A stretch of 64,000 nt of DNA from Acanthaster planci. Taxonomy: Eukaryota; Echinodermata; Asteroidea; Valvatida; Acanthasteridae. Location: NCBI RefSeq assembly GCF_001949145.1, contig NW_019091477.1, forward strand, positions 446,192 to 510,191. Direction: 5' to 3'. The position numbers were made by a program, and so were the translations under genes. Positions within the stretch are counted from its first letter, which is position 1. The number at the start of each line of letters is the position of its first letter. A model generated the notes under the pieces. It saw nothing but the letters and a program-made list of their open reading frames with translations. It made no database searches and had not been told where the DNA came from. Of this stretch, positions 1-11,458 are shown piece after piece.

Positions 1-386
1 GTGCACCCTCGGGTGCCTTGAAATCCGACGCGCACGGAGCGCTGCTTCCGTTTTCAAAATGGCGCCGCCCGTGGTCAGCACGGTAAATACTACAGGCCGG
101 GTTTTTCAAGGCGCCATATATCGAAAAAATACGGTTTGGGAAAGCTTTAGGGAGCTCATATAAAAGTCCAAACTCTGAGGAATACGCCAGTGTAAGTAAA
201 ATTGTCGAGTCATTCTCATTTCGGAAGATATTTGGATTCAAAATTTGTGCCAATCCCGCAGTTTGGATTTCAGGCATTTTAAGACATGCCATGAAGTAGG
301 GCTGTGATGGCGACGGATAAGAGACAGATTGTAAAACTAAAAGAGTACAGCTATGGAGAAAGGACAGCCTGTGGGACTAAGGATTC

Positions 387-468
387 CCTAGCCCCACTAG
401 TGTGGCACAGACTCTCACTCCCGATCCATCCTTAAAGTGAGAGTCCGTGCCACATTAGTGGGGCTAGG
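387..468. repeat. hairpin repeat, copy 1
   Basis: A near-perfect inverted repeat: arms 387-419 and 436-468 (33 bases each, 31 Watson-Crick matches) around a 16-base loop containing CCATCC. A related hairpin lies at 13591-13682. The outer stem (CCCCACTAGTGTGGCAC) is shared, whereas the inner stem differs in sequence between copies yet still pairs. A palindromic MITE or a structured RNA could explain this. No flanking target duplication is evident. Confidence 0.8.
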
Positions 469-804
469 ACTCTAGGAGGCCTACTGTTACAGCTGCACGG
501 AGCACGTCATCACACCCATGGAGAAATGTCACACCTAACGACTTGCTTGGGAGGGATGAACACTTTGAAAGCGATTTCTCACAGACTAATTTCTTACGTG
601 TTGAAAGTCGCGAAAATTAACGTATTAAAAGTACCAATCCATACCGTCACTCAATAATATGTGCCATCGCACCCACGAGCAGTGTGTCAGCTGTCCATGC
701 ACAATCGGTCTGCATACAAAATACCCGCGGGTTAATGGTTTCCGATGCAGCATGAGTTTTGCGTAGTGACGTCATGCACGGAAGTGCCTGGCTTGCTACG
801 CTAA

Positions 805-934
805 GGGTGTTTACGAAACGAGTGGCTCAGGCTTAGTCTTCGCTGGTTCCAGCCATTTGAGGAGACTCTGACCATGCCGACTGGAACCAGTGAGGCTAAA
901 GGCTAAGCCCAAGCCATCCGTTTCGAAAACGCCC
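805..934. repeat. foldback MITE-like element
   Basis: The first ~48 bases and the last ~50 bases are imperfect reverse complements. Both ends begin GGG(T/C)GTTT(A/T)CGAAACG when read inward, and both arms carry GGCTTAG and GGTTCC. The size (about 130 bp), the long terminal inverted repeats and the absence of coding capacity fit a non-autonomous DNA transposon. The family was not identified. Confidence 0.7.
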
Positions 935-2781
935 ACCACTTGCGTTTGCGCGTCGCGGGATCCCACACTGAATCGCTGAAGGTCAGAGTTAAGTATGGAA
1001 ACGAGGTACATAAAAAATAGATTCAAAGTTATTATAATCCCCTCAATTTTTTTTATTTTTTTTCGTATTGGGGGGAAAATGGTGGTTGGGGCAAACACAA
1101 AGACCTCAAAATTAAAAGGGAAAAATGATTAAGAAGTGAGGAAGAGATTAATGGCAAAATATGTATCAAAATTTACCACACTCATGCACCTTTCCCTTTA
1201 CGAAAATATCCAGAACGAGGACGATTTGGTTCCTTTGAGTTCCTTGTGAGTTATTTCATTTTCCATTCTTTCATCAAAACCAAGTAACTTGACAAATAAC
1301 CAAGTGAAATTCGTAATAACAGCAAAGATCGCAACCTGAAAAGTTAAGACCTTGTAACTAGATAAGTTTAATTTCATTCACTGAAATTACAATTTTCATA
1401 CTTTATTATTTACTTATAAATCATGGCACATTATTAAGATGTTTGGCATGTTGCGCTGGTTGTTTTTTTTTAAGTCTAACTTTGTCATTGGGGATCTTTA
1501 CCCTTCCATACACGGATGCCCTTTTTACTGACCGTAAGGATGGCTGCCACGCACACCCCTTATTTCAGGGAACAAATTCTGCCACAATATGACCCGAAAC
1601 AGCAAACTAACACGGAATACACAGGCATTTCTGACTCAATCACTGAATCCCCCCGAGGAAATGTCGAACTTGTTTACTCTGCTGGCAAATGTAATTGTGT
1701 TGTTCGATGACAGCGGGATGCAGTAACCGTAGGAACTTCTTTCGTTACATGAGCAAACAAAACAAGCCAACATTTGACCGCAGCGTGAACTACTATTAAG
1801 GCTCAAGCAATCTCCTTATGGACACAAAAATGATTGTGAAATGTTTAAAAAAAGGTCAAGATCTTACAAGTACAGTGTGTTAAGCACAATTACTTCCAAA
1901 CAAATTGAATTAATTTAAAACAGTTATGGTCTTTCATTTTCACCATTATTCTTGGTTACAGTTAAATTATGAATGTCCAGATTATCACGTTTTGGTATGA
2001 AATGTCCATTTTGGATTACTGAGAGTGACTCTTAAACACAGGGTTATACACATCACTTCTTTTGCACGGAACGCACCACTAAACCACAGGTATGTCACAG
2101 CTAGTCTTCACGTATCGCTGTCATCACTCTGCCTAGTAGTCATCTTGTTGGAAAAGTCCGTCAAATTTAGCCTGATTTTTAGAAATTTGATTTAATATAG
2201 AATGCCTCTATTTAATTGTTTGAAAGGTCATTCAAAAACTCCTGGTGAGTAGCCTTATCTTTTAGACTTGACAAGAAATCCTTATGCTCTGAAAAATATC
2301 TGTCCGACTGCCCATCAAAGGGTCTACCTCGTGGTTTTTTCTTGCTTTATTCTTCATCCATACCCTGATGACGTACTTGATGACGTCATTTTTTCACACC
2401 ACATCTCTCCATGGCTCCCACCGCCTCTTTTCACAAGTCTAATAAAGTCGACACTGTCTTCCAATTCTGAAATGAAGTTATCTTAAGATCTTCGGCGCGC
2501 AGGTTCAATACCACAGCCTCCTCTTTTTGATTCAGTTCCACGGCTTTCTATTTCTGATTTTCAAATCTACGCTATTTAAAATCAGGTTAAGAATTATACA
2601 CCTCAGAATTGTCAAAGTGAATGCTTCAGGATCATCGGGCAAGTGTAGGGTTTGACTGCAAAATAGCGTTCATGCCGAGTCTTGGAAGAATGTTCTTCGT
2701 GTGACAAGAAAGAAATCTAAGCATTACACTTTAATGTATAACCACTCATTTGCTCGTTTCATCATGGCCAAAACTCGACCT

Positions 2782-3507
2782 TCAGCCCAAAACATACTTA
2801 AGACAGACAATAAACCCCACAACGGCGAGCACTCCGATCACCGCCGCCAAACCACGGCTACATTTCACGCTGTTGCGAGCGCCCTCATTGTGGCTAGTTT
2901 CTCCACCGCCAGCTCCGACGTAAGCGCTATCAACACCACTGTATTCTCTTTGGTAGCCGTCGCTCCTGTTACTATCACTATGATCATGACGTCGAAGTAA
3001 GTCATCCTGTTCCATGTAGCCACCGAACCGACCGTCTTCACTATCGTCTTCCCAGTCACTTTCCTCACCGTGGTCACGATCTACAAGGCTCCACTGCAGG
3101 CTCGCAGCAAACAGCCAACCATCTTCTTGCCGCTGCGCGATTTCCCGAGCCCTGTCTCCTATCTCATCTCCTATCGACACCAGTGTCTGGCGGGAGTCTC
3201 GCTGCCTCGCTGCCTCCGACGCTGATTTTGCTGTTTTCTTTTTAATTGTCTCTATCATGCTTTTCAATTCGAAATTAGTAGGCAGGTTGGCCACATTCCC
3301 TGGAATATAAATTTCTTGTCTACACAGTGGACAACAAACGATGCCATCCAACGACTCAGCCACACACCTCTCAAGCCAATTTTCGCAAAAACTGTGCAGG
3401 CACTCCAAAATCTTTGGATTCGTGTACAACTCGCAACATATTCGACATTGAAGATGCTCCTCGCTAAACTCGCTCAGGCTCGAATGATCAACTGCCCCCT
3501 CTGCCAT
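2782..3507 (-). CDS. short RING-finger protein with C-terminal membrane segment and altered RING
   Basis: 241 residues in one exon. The ATG at 3507 lies 10 bases after an acceptor (TTTCCTAG, exon edge 3517), so a non-coding 5' exon is likely. The N-terminus matches the two neighbouring paralogs (MAEG..., FSEEHLQC). The RING spans residues 21-62: C21, C24, C36, H38, C41, then W44 where the paralogs have the sixth ligand Cys, then C59 and C62 (CPLC). There is no B-box or long coiled coil. An acidic stretch (about 145-190) is followed by a hydrophobic helix at 219-241 ending the chain, as in tail-anchored proteins. RING proteins of this kind are usually E3 ubiquitin ligases. With a Trp ligand this copy may bind zinc poorly or act as a non-catalytic partner. 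That it is a RING paralog is clear; its activity is uncertain. Confidence 0.8.
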   Translation of the reverse strand: MAEGAVDHSSLSEFSEEHLQCRICCELYTNPKILECLHSFCENWLERCVAESLDGIVCCPLCRQEIYIPGNVANLPTNFELKSMIETIKKKTAKSASEAARQRDSRQTLVSIGDEIGDRAREIAQRQEDGWLFAASLQWSLVDRDHGEESDWEDDSEDGRFGGYMEQDDLLRRHDHSDSNRSDGYQREYSGVDSAYVGAGGGETSHNEGARNSVKCSRGLAAVIGVLAVVGFIVCLKYVLG

Positions 3508-6500
3508 CACCCGTTACCTAGGAAAGGAACAGTTATAAAGATGATTCAACAAGTGAATGATTGAGAACTTGTACGAGATTTTAAAAAGTCATCAATTTTT
3601 TTACTTTATCGCAAAAGCTGCATTCAGAATTTTGCAGTTATAGCAAGCTACCAACATGATCACGAAAACTGCCCGTGCGGCACCATCATTTTTCAAAAAA
3701 AATTGTCAAATACTTATCTAACCAATTTCAAACATGCTTACCATGGATTAAATTAATCACATGTAAACAATAAATTCGTTTTCAAACTGTTTCACGGTTC
3801 ACCAACCATTTAAAACACTTTTCCTAACAACATTATTGTTTTTAATTAAACCGCGAAATAGTAACGTCATGCAAATTTGCAGTTGAAAAATAATAGCCAA
3901 AATGTACAAAATCATGGTCTACAATATATCACGATGTTAAGTGTGTTTACTTTTATAAACCACAGAGTTTAGTTTTTGTCGTTTGAATTCCACAACTTTG
4001 TCCTAAGTTTTCATCATTCCTAGGCCATTTAAATTGTTAGGTTCACATCTGATATTTAAAATGTATTATTCTTTCTTTTGTTTGCTCAACTTAACCTTAG
4101 CTAGTGATGCGTAACGTATGGCACGTATGCATAAGCAGAATACATCAAGCAACGGGCTCTTGTCAACAACAGTAAAAATTTATCTTTTAAATATGAACGA
4201 AATCTACGCCCTGACCTAACATAGTTGCTGGTTGCTGACTGTTAAAGCACGTTTATACGCGAATTCATGCTAATTCATACGTCGTCGCTATAATAATATC
4301 GGACGTCACTTTGGATGTGAAGAAGTCGAAATCTGAATAACTCTCTTGCGATTTTCAGTCTGAGTGATGTGAACCTCACAATTTATTTTAAATGGCCTGA
4401 TTTATGAACGCGAATCTCAACAGCATTACCGGTGTTCCCACGGTTTGCAGATTATGTCAATACAACAGTAAACCGTCGAACAGTTTTGAATACAAATTTA
4501 ATGCTTACATTATATTTGAGTTAACAAGGGTAAAACATGGTTACAGTTGCTAAATATTATTTGACAATCAGGGCCAATGACAGCCAAGCTTTGGGAGAAA
4601 TATTGCTTTGTACACAACTTTCTGATGTTTTAACCGTATGCCATGTTTTGGTGTGGAAAATTGCTTGAAAATTGTGACTCATTTTATTCTTCAAAAAAGG
4701 AAATTCAAACACACTGAAAATTCATCTCGTGGCAAACAACAATTTTCTACAAGATGATGCCATCATCATATCTTTTCCAGTAATTATTGTCCGAAATGGG
4801 CTTCCAGAGCTACGACTAGGTCTACTGTCTCCGCGTCTCCACGCATTTCCAATGGAGCAAAGACCTAGACAAGCTTTAGACAACAGATTTGGATGCAGCC
4901 TGAACTTCGACAGAGCCAGACTCAGCTGTACGTGTTTGACCTCAAATTAAGATGGCAGCGCGCACGAGAATCTTTGGTGATCAGCTCGTTGGATCATTCC
5001 AGATTTCGCTTAAATATAACAAAAAAGGCAATTTGATAAGGAGCCTGAAATTACAAATAAAAACATGGCCGGTCACTTAAAGTAATGTTCCTGATTGTGA
5101 ATTGTATGCACAAATATTTAGGAAAATGATTAAAATTGCTACTTTTGCACGATTACAGAAATTTTCAGAGGGATCGTCCACTGGAATACCTACTTGAAAA
5201 CCTATGGTAAGCTATACTGTGATAAGCGTTCCATGTTTCGATTGTGAAGGCAGACTTGAGACTCAAATAGGCCAATCGTACGTACCTTGTTTCGGCTGCA
5301 GTGGAAGAATGTTTAAAATTCCCAGATCATCAACTCCAAAACACAAATGCTCCCGCCAGTGCCGACGTTAGGTGCCAACATCCACGACCCGCTACAAACT
5401 CAGCTTACAAAGGGCAATTTGCATTGGTCCCGTCCACCATGAAATTCCTGACTTCGGTGTCAACTCAAAGACTGTGGGTATGGAACGTGGAACATAAGCT
5501 GCATTTTCTGCACTGCGTCTATTCACTGCCCCCAACCTGCGATTTGCATATGAACACAGCCCAATAATGTAATTTGATTTCACCCCGCCACGTACGTAAG
5601 CGCATACCATATACTATTGCGTGCAACTGGGGAATCCCCCTTCGTTGCCACTGATCGAAGGCTGGAAGTAATGAACCATGAACCTCGCATAAACTTGAAC
5701 CTTTTCCATGCTACTGGCAGTCAACTCCATACTATGTGTGGCCTTTGTTGAAAGCACGGAGTTGGTATCACAAGGGACTCAGGTTTAGCATAATTCTCCC
5801 ACAAACTTTTCCCTTTCATTTTACGAGGTTCAATGTGTTTCAATGTTCAATGTGGGTGTACATCTATATTGTACGAACATTGTGTACATAGCTTACCATT
5901 GAATTTGGTCATAGCTAGTTGTTGTGTCTGGGCTTGTAAAAGACAACGTGCAGGTTCCAAGAGAAAGGGATCTGGTTCTCAGCTTCCCAAGTGCAGACAG
6001 CAGCGAATCGAACGGGTACAGTGCCGGTACATGTATATTGAACGTCAATACAAGTTTTTACAAGTGCTCAGGTTGTCTCCAAGAACACTAACAATGTAGT
6101 TTATACTACTTACGATGGAAGGGGGGCATACTAAGAAACGGCGATCTCCTGCGCATAGGAAAAAAATGCGATTATAAAGTTTTTACAGAGCATCAAAAAA
6201 TTACACTTATATTAGAAACTAACAGCAAACACGATTTAATGGGATTTTCTGAAGAACAAAACTGACAAAGCCAGAAAACCCGAGAGATAATGATCATCAA
6301 AATCGCACCCCTGTACATTTTCAATGGCCCGCTCACACTTCTTGCTGCCAAGGCCATTTATGATGCGCATGCGAGGATTATGAATTTACTGGTGAAAAGG
6401 TCTCAAGTTGCCGTCCCTTTCCCACACCACGTTCAATAGATTCACCAAGGTCGAAATGCCACAAATTGTACCATTTTTCCGTTCTGAATGCTCTGTAGGG

Positions 6501-7756
6501 ATGGAGGGTAACCTGTTGTACAGCTTGTCCTGGAAACTTTCACTGCCCAAACCCATTTCATTCCAGATACTCCCGTCGCTGTAAAACACGCTTACAACAG
6601 ACTAACTCTCGTGACTAGCGAATTCATGTACATGTTGTGAATTTTAATGGTAATTATAAATTTGAAATAAAAACATTAACTATGTTAGGACACGAGAGGG
6701 CAATATACCTCGTGCGAGACAACAAAATTCAAATAAAGTCTGCTTTGGTTTTGGTGTTGGTACTAAGTGAAATTACGGAGAGAAGAAGCTAGGAAAAAAC
6801 TGCGCTATTTTTCAAAATCTGACAAAAAGGTTTGTGTCTGACAGTTGTGGTAAATTTAGCAACTTTAATCGGTGCAGAAAAATCCATTTTAAAAATGTAA
6901 AAGTAGTTTGGTAGAACTATGCAAAGTTAACCACTTAGGAGGACGTGTACACTCGTTTAAGGTCAAAAACATAATTCACCGGTTTCTGGTCAGGAGTTGG
7001 CTCCAAAAGTGGTGCGGCGACGCCGCTTTTTTTTACCCTCACTTTTTTGGGGGAAACCTTTTAACAACTTAAGTAAAAACCACTTAAAAACCAAGACTCT
7101 TCCACTCTGGATGTTGATTACCTCTTCTCTTTCATTTCTGATCAACTTAGCGTCAGTTTGTTAGTTTTATCTTCGGGAATTTTGGGGGGAATGTAAACGT
7201 CTGACCGCATTCGTTTTGGTTGCAAAATTTTTATTTTGTTGGGGTTTGTGGTTAGTTTCTAGAATGTCCAATGGTTGACTGGTGTGGTACTTTGCGCTGG
7301 TATTCAACAATGATTGTCGACAGTGAATAAAAACGGCCTATTTTCTTGGCCTTCTAGACTCGTCATTTCCTCCTGTCAGTCTTAAAAATATTCAGGCACA
7401 ATTAGATTTTATTAATACTACACATGCACATTAATGATTTTTGTCATTGCTTTATAATTGTAACAAATATATAAAGGCATATATAAACCGTGCGTTTACA
7501 GCAAAACTAAGCATACTTCAATGCAAAAATACATTCAACTTTCAGTTATATTGAGGCAGGAGTGACCCCATACGTTGGTAAAACTTCTCCAATTTGATAC
7601 AGATTTTTTTTTACATCTGTTTACTTGAGTTGACATGCAAATTATGTCCCATCAATCATTTGGTTCAGTGACACAAAGTGATCATCTTCCATCTCAAAGG
7701 CCTAGTTTCCGACAGCCAACATGCGGAAGAGAGGGAAAATGACCTTCATTTTGCAT
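3508..7756. other. intergenic, no gene recognised
   Basis: AT-rich spacer between the first and second RING genes. It holds one dispersed repeat (4791-4900) and otherwise only short unrelated reading frames. A minus-strand frame ending at 6386 begins at a plausible acceptor (6578) but matches nothing recognised. Non-coding first exons of the first RING gene may lie here, upstream of 3517, but cannot be placed. Confidence 0.5.
4791..4900 (-). repeat. dispersed repeat family A, copy 1
   Basis: Read on the minus strand this segment starts GGCTGCATCCAAATCT and ends GGAAGCCCATTTCGG. It aligns along its length with 19873-19983 (plus strand) and, more weakly, with 14881-14984. Shared internal blocks include GTCTAGGTCTT and CGTGGAGACGCG. 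No coding capacity. A short MITE or SINE fragment is likely. Confidence 0.7.
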
Positions 7757-9199
7757 TCAGCTTTTAGGTTTCTTTTTAATGTTCTTGTACATATCCTGGG
7801 AGTAATTCTCCTCATGCGTTTCATCATCTTCCCCATCATCAATGTCAACATAATCACCACCACCACCGTAATCCCCATTTTCACCATCCTCGCCACCTTC
7901 GTCACCATCTGCATCCTCAAAATCCCCATCATCCAAATCAGCATTGTCATCCTCTTCTTCACCACCACCCAAACTGTCACCGTGGTTACCCACATCAGTA
8001 TCACTGTCATCCTCGCCATACTGATCGTCCTCACAACCAGCCTGCTCATCCTCACTACCATGGTCATCACCATCGTCATCTTCACCTTCGTCACCATCTG
8101 CATCCTCAAAATCCCCATCATCCAAATCAGCATTGTCATCCTCTTCTTCACCATCACCCAAACTGTCACCGTGGTTACCCACATCAGTATCACTGTCATC
8201 CTCGCCATACTGATCGTCCTCACAACCAGCCTGCTCATCCTCACTACCATGGTCATCACCATCGTCATCTTCACCACCAAGGGTAGTGCCACCCACAAGT
8301 ACTCCCAGGTTGAATTTCCAAGGATTTTTAACTGAGGGACGAAACTCCAATGCCAGGGGCGAAATGGACTCAATGATTTGGGTACAACAGTAGTTTTCAT
8401 CAGCAAAGATGCCAGCCTTCAATTCCTGGTACTTTTTCAGAAAGTCATAGTCATTGCCTATCTTGGCTAGCAATTTAGAGTCATTGCTGATTTGATGCAA
8501 ATCTTCCATAATTGAGGACAGGTGCTTGGAGCGTCTAGCGAACAGTTTCGTCCGGTCCTTCTGGATGTGATCCAGCTCATCCATGATGCACTGCTTGGCG
8601 ACAGTAATTCGTGCAATTTCTTCCTTAACTCTGTCAGTTATGTCTTTCCTTATCTTCACCAATGTTGTGTTGAAGTCTTGCTTCCTTTTTTCGATTGTCT
8701 CCTGTGCTGTGGCAACAGCTTCTGAGGATTTGTCGAACTGTATCGTGCGTTCTATCACCGACTGCTTCAGTTCCTCCACCGTTTCCCCAACTTCCCCTGC
8801 ATTGTGACTGCAGTGAGATTCTCGCAGACACGAGAAGCAAATCAGTTCATGGCAGGTACAACAGAAGATGTAGCATTTTTTGCCGGCATGCTTGACACAC
8901 GTTGGCTCAGCTTGCACATCTTCTTTGCCGACTGCCTCTATCATGCCTGCCAGTTTGAAATCCGAACGAAGGCTGTTTACGGTACCACTTGGAGTACGAG
9001 TTTCCTCCCGGCAAATCGGACAGATTACGTTACGTACAATAACGCGTGAACTATGGCACCTGAAGAGGCAATCTTCACAGAAACTGTGAAGGCAGTTTAA
9101 GGTTTTGGGATTCTTGAACAAATCTTGGCATATTGAACACTGGAGATGTTCTTCACTAAACTTCCTCAGATTCGAGCGATAAATTCCTCCCTCTGCCAT
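7757..9199 (-). CDS. TRIM-like RING/B-box/coiled-coil protein with duplicated acidic tail
   Basis: 480 residues, one coding exon. The ATG at 9199 follows an acceptor (TTTTTCAG, exon edge 9224), so the longer upstream frame is not used. RING at 21-63 with all eight ligands (C21, C24, C36, H38, C41, C44, C60, C63). B-box2 at 101-132 with perfect spacing (C101, H104, C113, C116, C121, C124, H129, H132). A coiled coil covers about 140-250, then a conserved FNLG block (296-299). The tail (about 310-464) is almost entirely Asp, Glu and Gly and contains two 63-residue tandem units (310-372, 373-435); the end is basic (KKKPKS). No B30.2 or NHL domain. By family it should be an E3 ubiquitin ligase, and such clusters are often tied to innate immunity. 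The role of the acidic tail is unknown. Confidence 0.88.
   Translation of the reverse strand: MAEGGIYRSNLRKFSEEHLQCSICQDLFKNPKTLNCLHSFCEDCLFRCHSSRVIVRNVICPICREETRTPSGTVNSLRSDFKLAGMIEAVGKEDVQAEPTCVKHAGKKCYIFCCTCHELICFSCLRESHCSHNAGEVGETVEELKQSVIERTIQFDKSSEAVATAQETIEKRKQDFNTTLVKIRKDITDRVKEEIARITVAKQCIMDELDHIQKDRTKLFARRSKHLSSIMEDLHQISNDSKLLAKIGNDYDFLKKYQELKAGIFADENYCCTQIIESISPLALEFRPSVKNPWKFNLGVLVGGTTLGGEDDDGDDHGSEDEQAGCEDDQYGEDDSDTDVGNHGDSLGDGEEEDDNADLDDGDFEDADGDEGEDDDGDDHGSEDEQAGCEDDQYGEDDSDTDVGNHGDSLGGGEEEDDNADLDDGDFEDADGDEGGEDGENGDYGGGGDYVDIDDGEDDETHEENYSQDMYKNIKKKPKS
7895..8272 (-). repeat. 189-bp coding tandem duplication
   Basis: Two head-to-tail copies (7895-8083 and 8084-8272) encode the 63-residue acidic units of the TRIM-like protein. 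They differ at very few bases, one of which changes Asp to Gly. The unit length is a multiple of three, so the frame is kept. The near identity implies a recent duplication, and copy-number polymorphism is plausible. The opposite strand shows long open frames here only because of the biased GAT/GAC/GAA composition. Confidence 0.9.
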
Positions 9200-11458
9200 C
9201 ACTGTGCCCAAGAAACTGTCTCTCCTGAAAAAGTAAAAAATACATTTAGCTGGTGAAAATAACCTTCTGCTATGAACGAACTTCAAAGCAGCAACACAGA
9301 TCAGAAACCTTCCTTTGCAAAACACAACACTGTATATAAAATCCATGGACTCTAAATGACTGACACATGACATACCACAAACCCCCTGGGCTATGTTTAA
9401 AAACAGATCGAGCTTTTTAAATCTTCCTCAGCGTAGAGTATGCACCAGAGAATATACAATAATAAAGAGTTTGAGTCGTGGTTAGTTTTTAAAAAAATTA
9501 ACAGGTAGCACCAGCAAGTTAGAAAATCGGCCCCAATTTCCCTACACTGGAGTAATAATTTCAGCTGCATACCCTCAATTTCACTCACGAGGAGCTTAAG
9601 ATCCAATTTTATGAACTATGATGCGTACTTGATGAGCTTATAAGGCTTTATTTTGGCAATGTTCATACCGACCCTCATGATGTGTGTCGGAAAATAAGTC
9701 CACAACTTACACATAGGCTTACCGGATGTAACTCACAGCGAAAGTTAAAGCTTCACGCGGATCACGACTGCCAACGTTGGCAGTACCATCGAAGAGCTCA
9801 CTGCATCACTGACTTTGTCATGTTGTGGACGCTTCAGTACAGAGCCGTTGTTTTGGTTCAATTCTCACGCACCATAACAATCCAGGAATGTCAGAACGGG
9901 CCTTTGAAAACAGGCATAACTTCTGGAACGGAGTTTGTACGTTCTTGTCGTACGGCACAATCGCTTTTCTACACATTACTCATGCTGGCGCGGTCACTAG
10001 TCTTTGATTGCGTGATCGGGGAATCTCAAGACCTTGTACCCACAGCTTAACTGGTACACCAATTGGGTACAGCAGCTCGGCACTGTGAGTACGAGACTGA
10101 TGGGGAATCCCGTAATACGCTATCAGCATACCTCACCATGAAAGGTCAACGGTGACGTTTCCACAACCTCAGCTATTATTGAACTTGTATGAAAATGAAT
10201 TCTGCGATAAAGTTTGGCATATTTTTTCGTACCTTGGTTATAGATCCCGAGCATGAAGAAGCCTTAGCATATACACACGGGATATAATTCTGTGGAAATT
10301 GCAAAAATTTGTGATTATATTCATGCAACCTTTATTTCGTCAAAACATGCGGCAAAATTATTTCTGAATGTCTGGGAAAAGTTGCTTTTTTTGTTTTTCA
10401 GAATTAAAAATCTTGTCTCATCACAGGCCTACATGCAATCCTGAGAAGTCAATATATAACCACTCATGGAAACGGCAGAAAATAATCAGCACACTTTTTA
10501 TTGCAATAAAACAGGTTATATCTTGAAACATAGAAATTTAAATCTAGGTAATTACCAATACCTTCTTTACATATCAAAACTACATACATGTCCATGTTGA
10601 TATAATTGATACTGCATGGTATTTTTTAGCTATTGCAAATTTTACTTTACATCCCTAAAAGGTCATTCAGTACCTTGACCTTTAACGTGCACAGATCAGT
10701 CCGTGGAAAAAAATTTGAGAAGTCAAGAACTTGAAGAAAACAAGAAGTTAAATACGATCTTTGTACATTGTTGACAAAACTTCACATCAAGTTAACGTTT
10801 ATGGTTCGATATGGTTCAGCAAGATGAACACTGGAACAGAATTTCACAAGAATCTGATACAATTCACGTTTCTTTAAAAAAAAGACGTCATTTTAATTTT
10901 TCTGGCACAAACCAAACTACCTTTCATGTGGGGTACATTCAGTACACTTTTCTGATGTTGAGAATGTCATTAGGCCTATTGGCTGGTGACAGTAAAAAGA
11001 ATTAAACACTTTGGCTAAATTTTCATCTATTCAGAAAAAAATAACCACAGAAAACATGATACTAAGCCATCTGCACAACAAGTGTAAGATTCTGGAAAAA
11101 AACTGTCCGAATTTGGGGCAGGCAGGTCCAGTTACCCTCCTGGCCAGCTTCGTAGAGCTGCGAAAGCACAAAATTTGTTTAACTGTGAAAGAACATTGCT
11201 TGACAAACAGGTTACCAGCCAAAACTATATTGTTTTGGAATGGTATTTACCTGTCTTTTGGTTAGCATGACAATCACATAGAGTTTGAGCTGGTAACCTT
11301 TGTTTTTTTAAGCAAGGTTTTTACAAGCTTAAAACAAATTTTAAGCTTGAGCTGCTCTTTGAAATTGGCCCAGAAATGCAGCTGGTAAGAGCTGAATGGG
11401 AGGTGTCAATAATCCTTGGCTAAGAACAAGGCAAGGATAAAAATGATGATCTTATACC
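9200..11458. other. intergenic spacer between RING genes 2 and 3
   Basis: It holds the upstream region of the second RING gene (non-coding 5' exon not located) and the probable 3' UTR of the third. A TTTATT near 10498 reads AATAAA on the minus strand but lies almost 1 kb beyond the stop. No coding exon or convincing repeat was recognised. Confidence 0.45.

Larger units (their letters stand above)
1..2781. other. non-coding flank with hairpin repeats
   Basis: No coding exon is recognised here. Open frames are short and unlike known proteins. Two foldback repeats are listed separately (387-468 and 805-934). The piece AAAATGGCGCC near 57-67 resembles a YY1-type promoter motif but no gene start is seen beside it. 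A TTTATT at 2346-2351 reads as AATAAA on the minus strand, about 430 bases beyond the stop of the first RING gene, and could be its polyadenylation signal. Confidence 0.5.

Noticed and set aside
6386-6578. Possible 3' exon on the minus strand after a GTTTTACAG acceptor
   Set aside because: About 63 codons with no recognisable family and no partner exon; kept only as a note.
7702-8406. Long open frames on both strands across the acidic repeat (Met/Val/Thr-rich and Ile/Thr-rich)
   Set aside because: They are other-frame readings of the GAT/GAC/GAA repeat coding the acidic tail; composition-driven, no domain.
9199-9373. Longer N-terminus for the second RING gene (58 extra residues)
   Set aside because: An acceptor (TTTTTCAG) at 9224 splits this frame, and the paralogs all start at the MAE Met; the extra part is intron.
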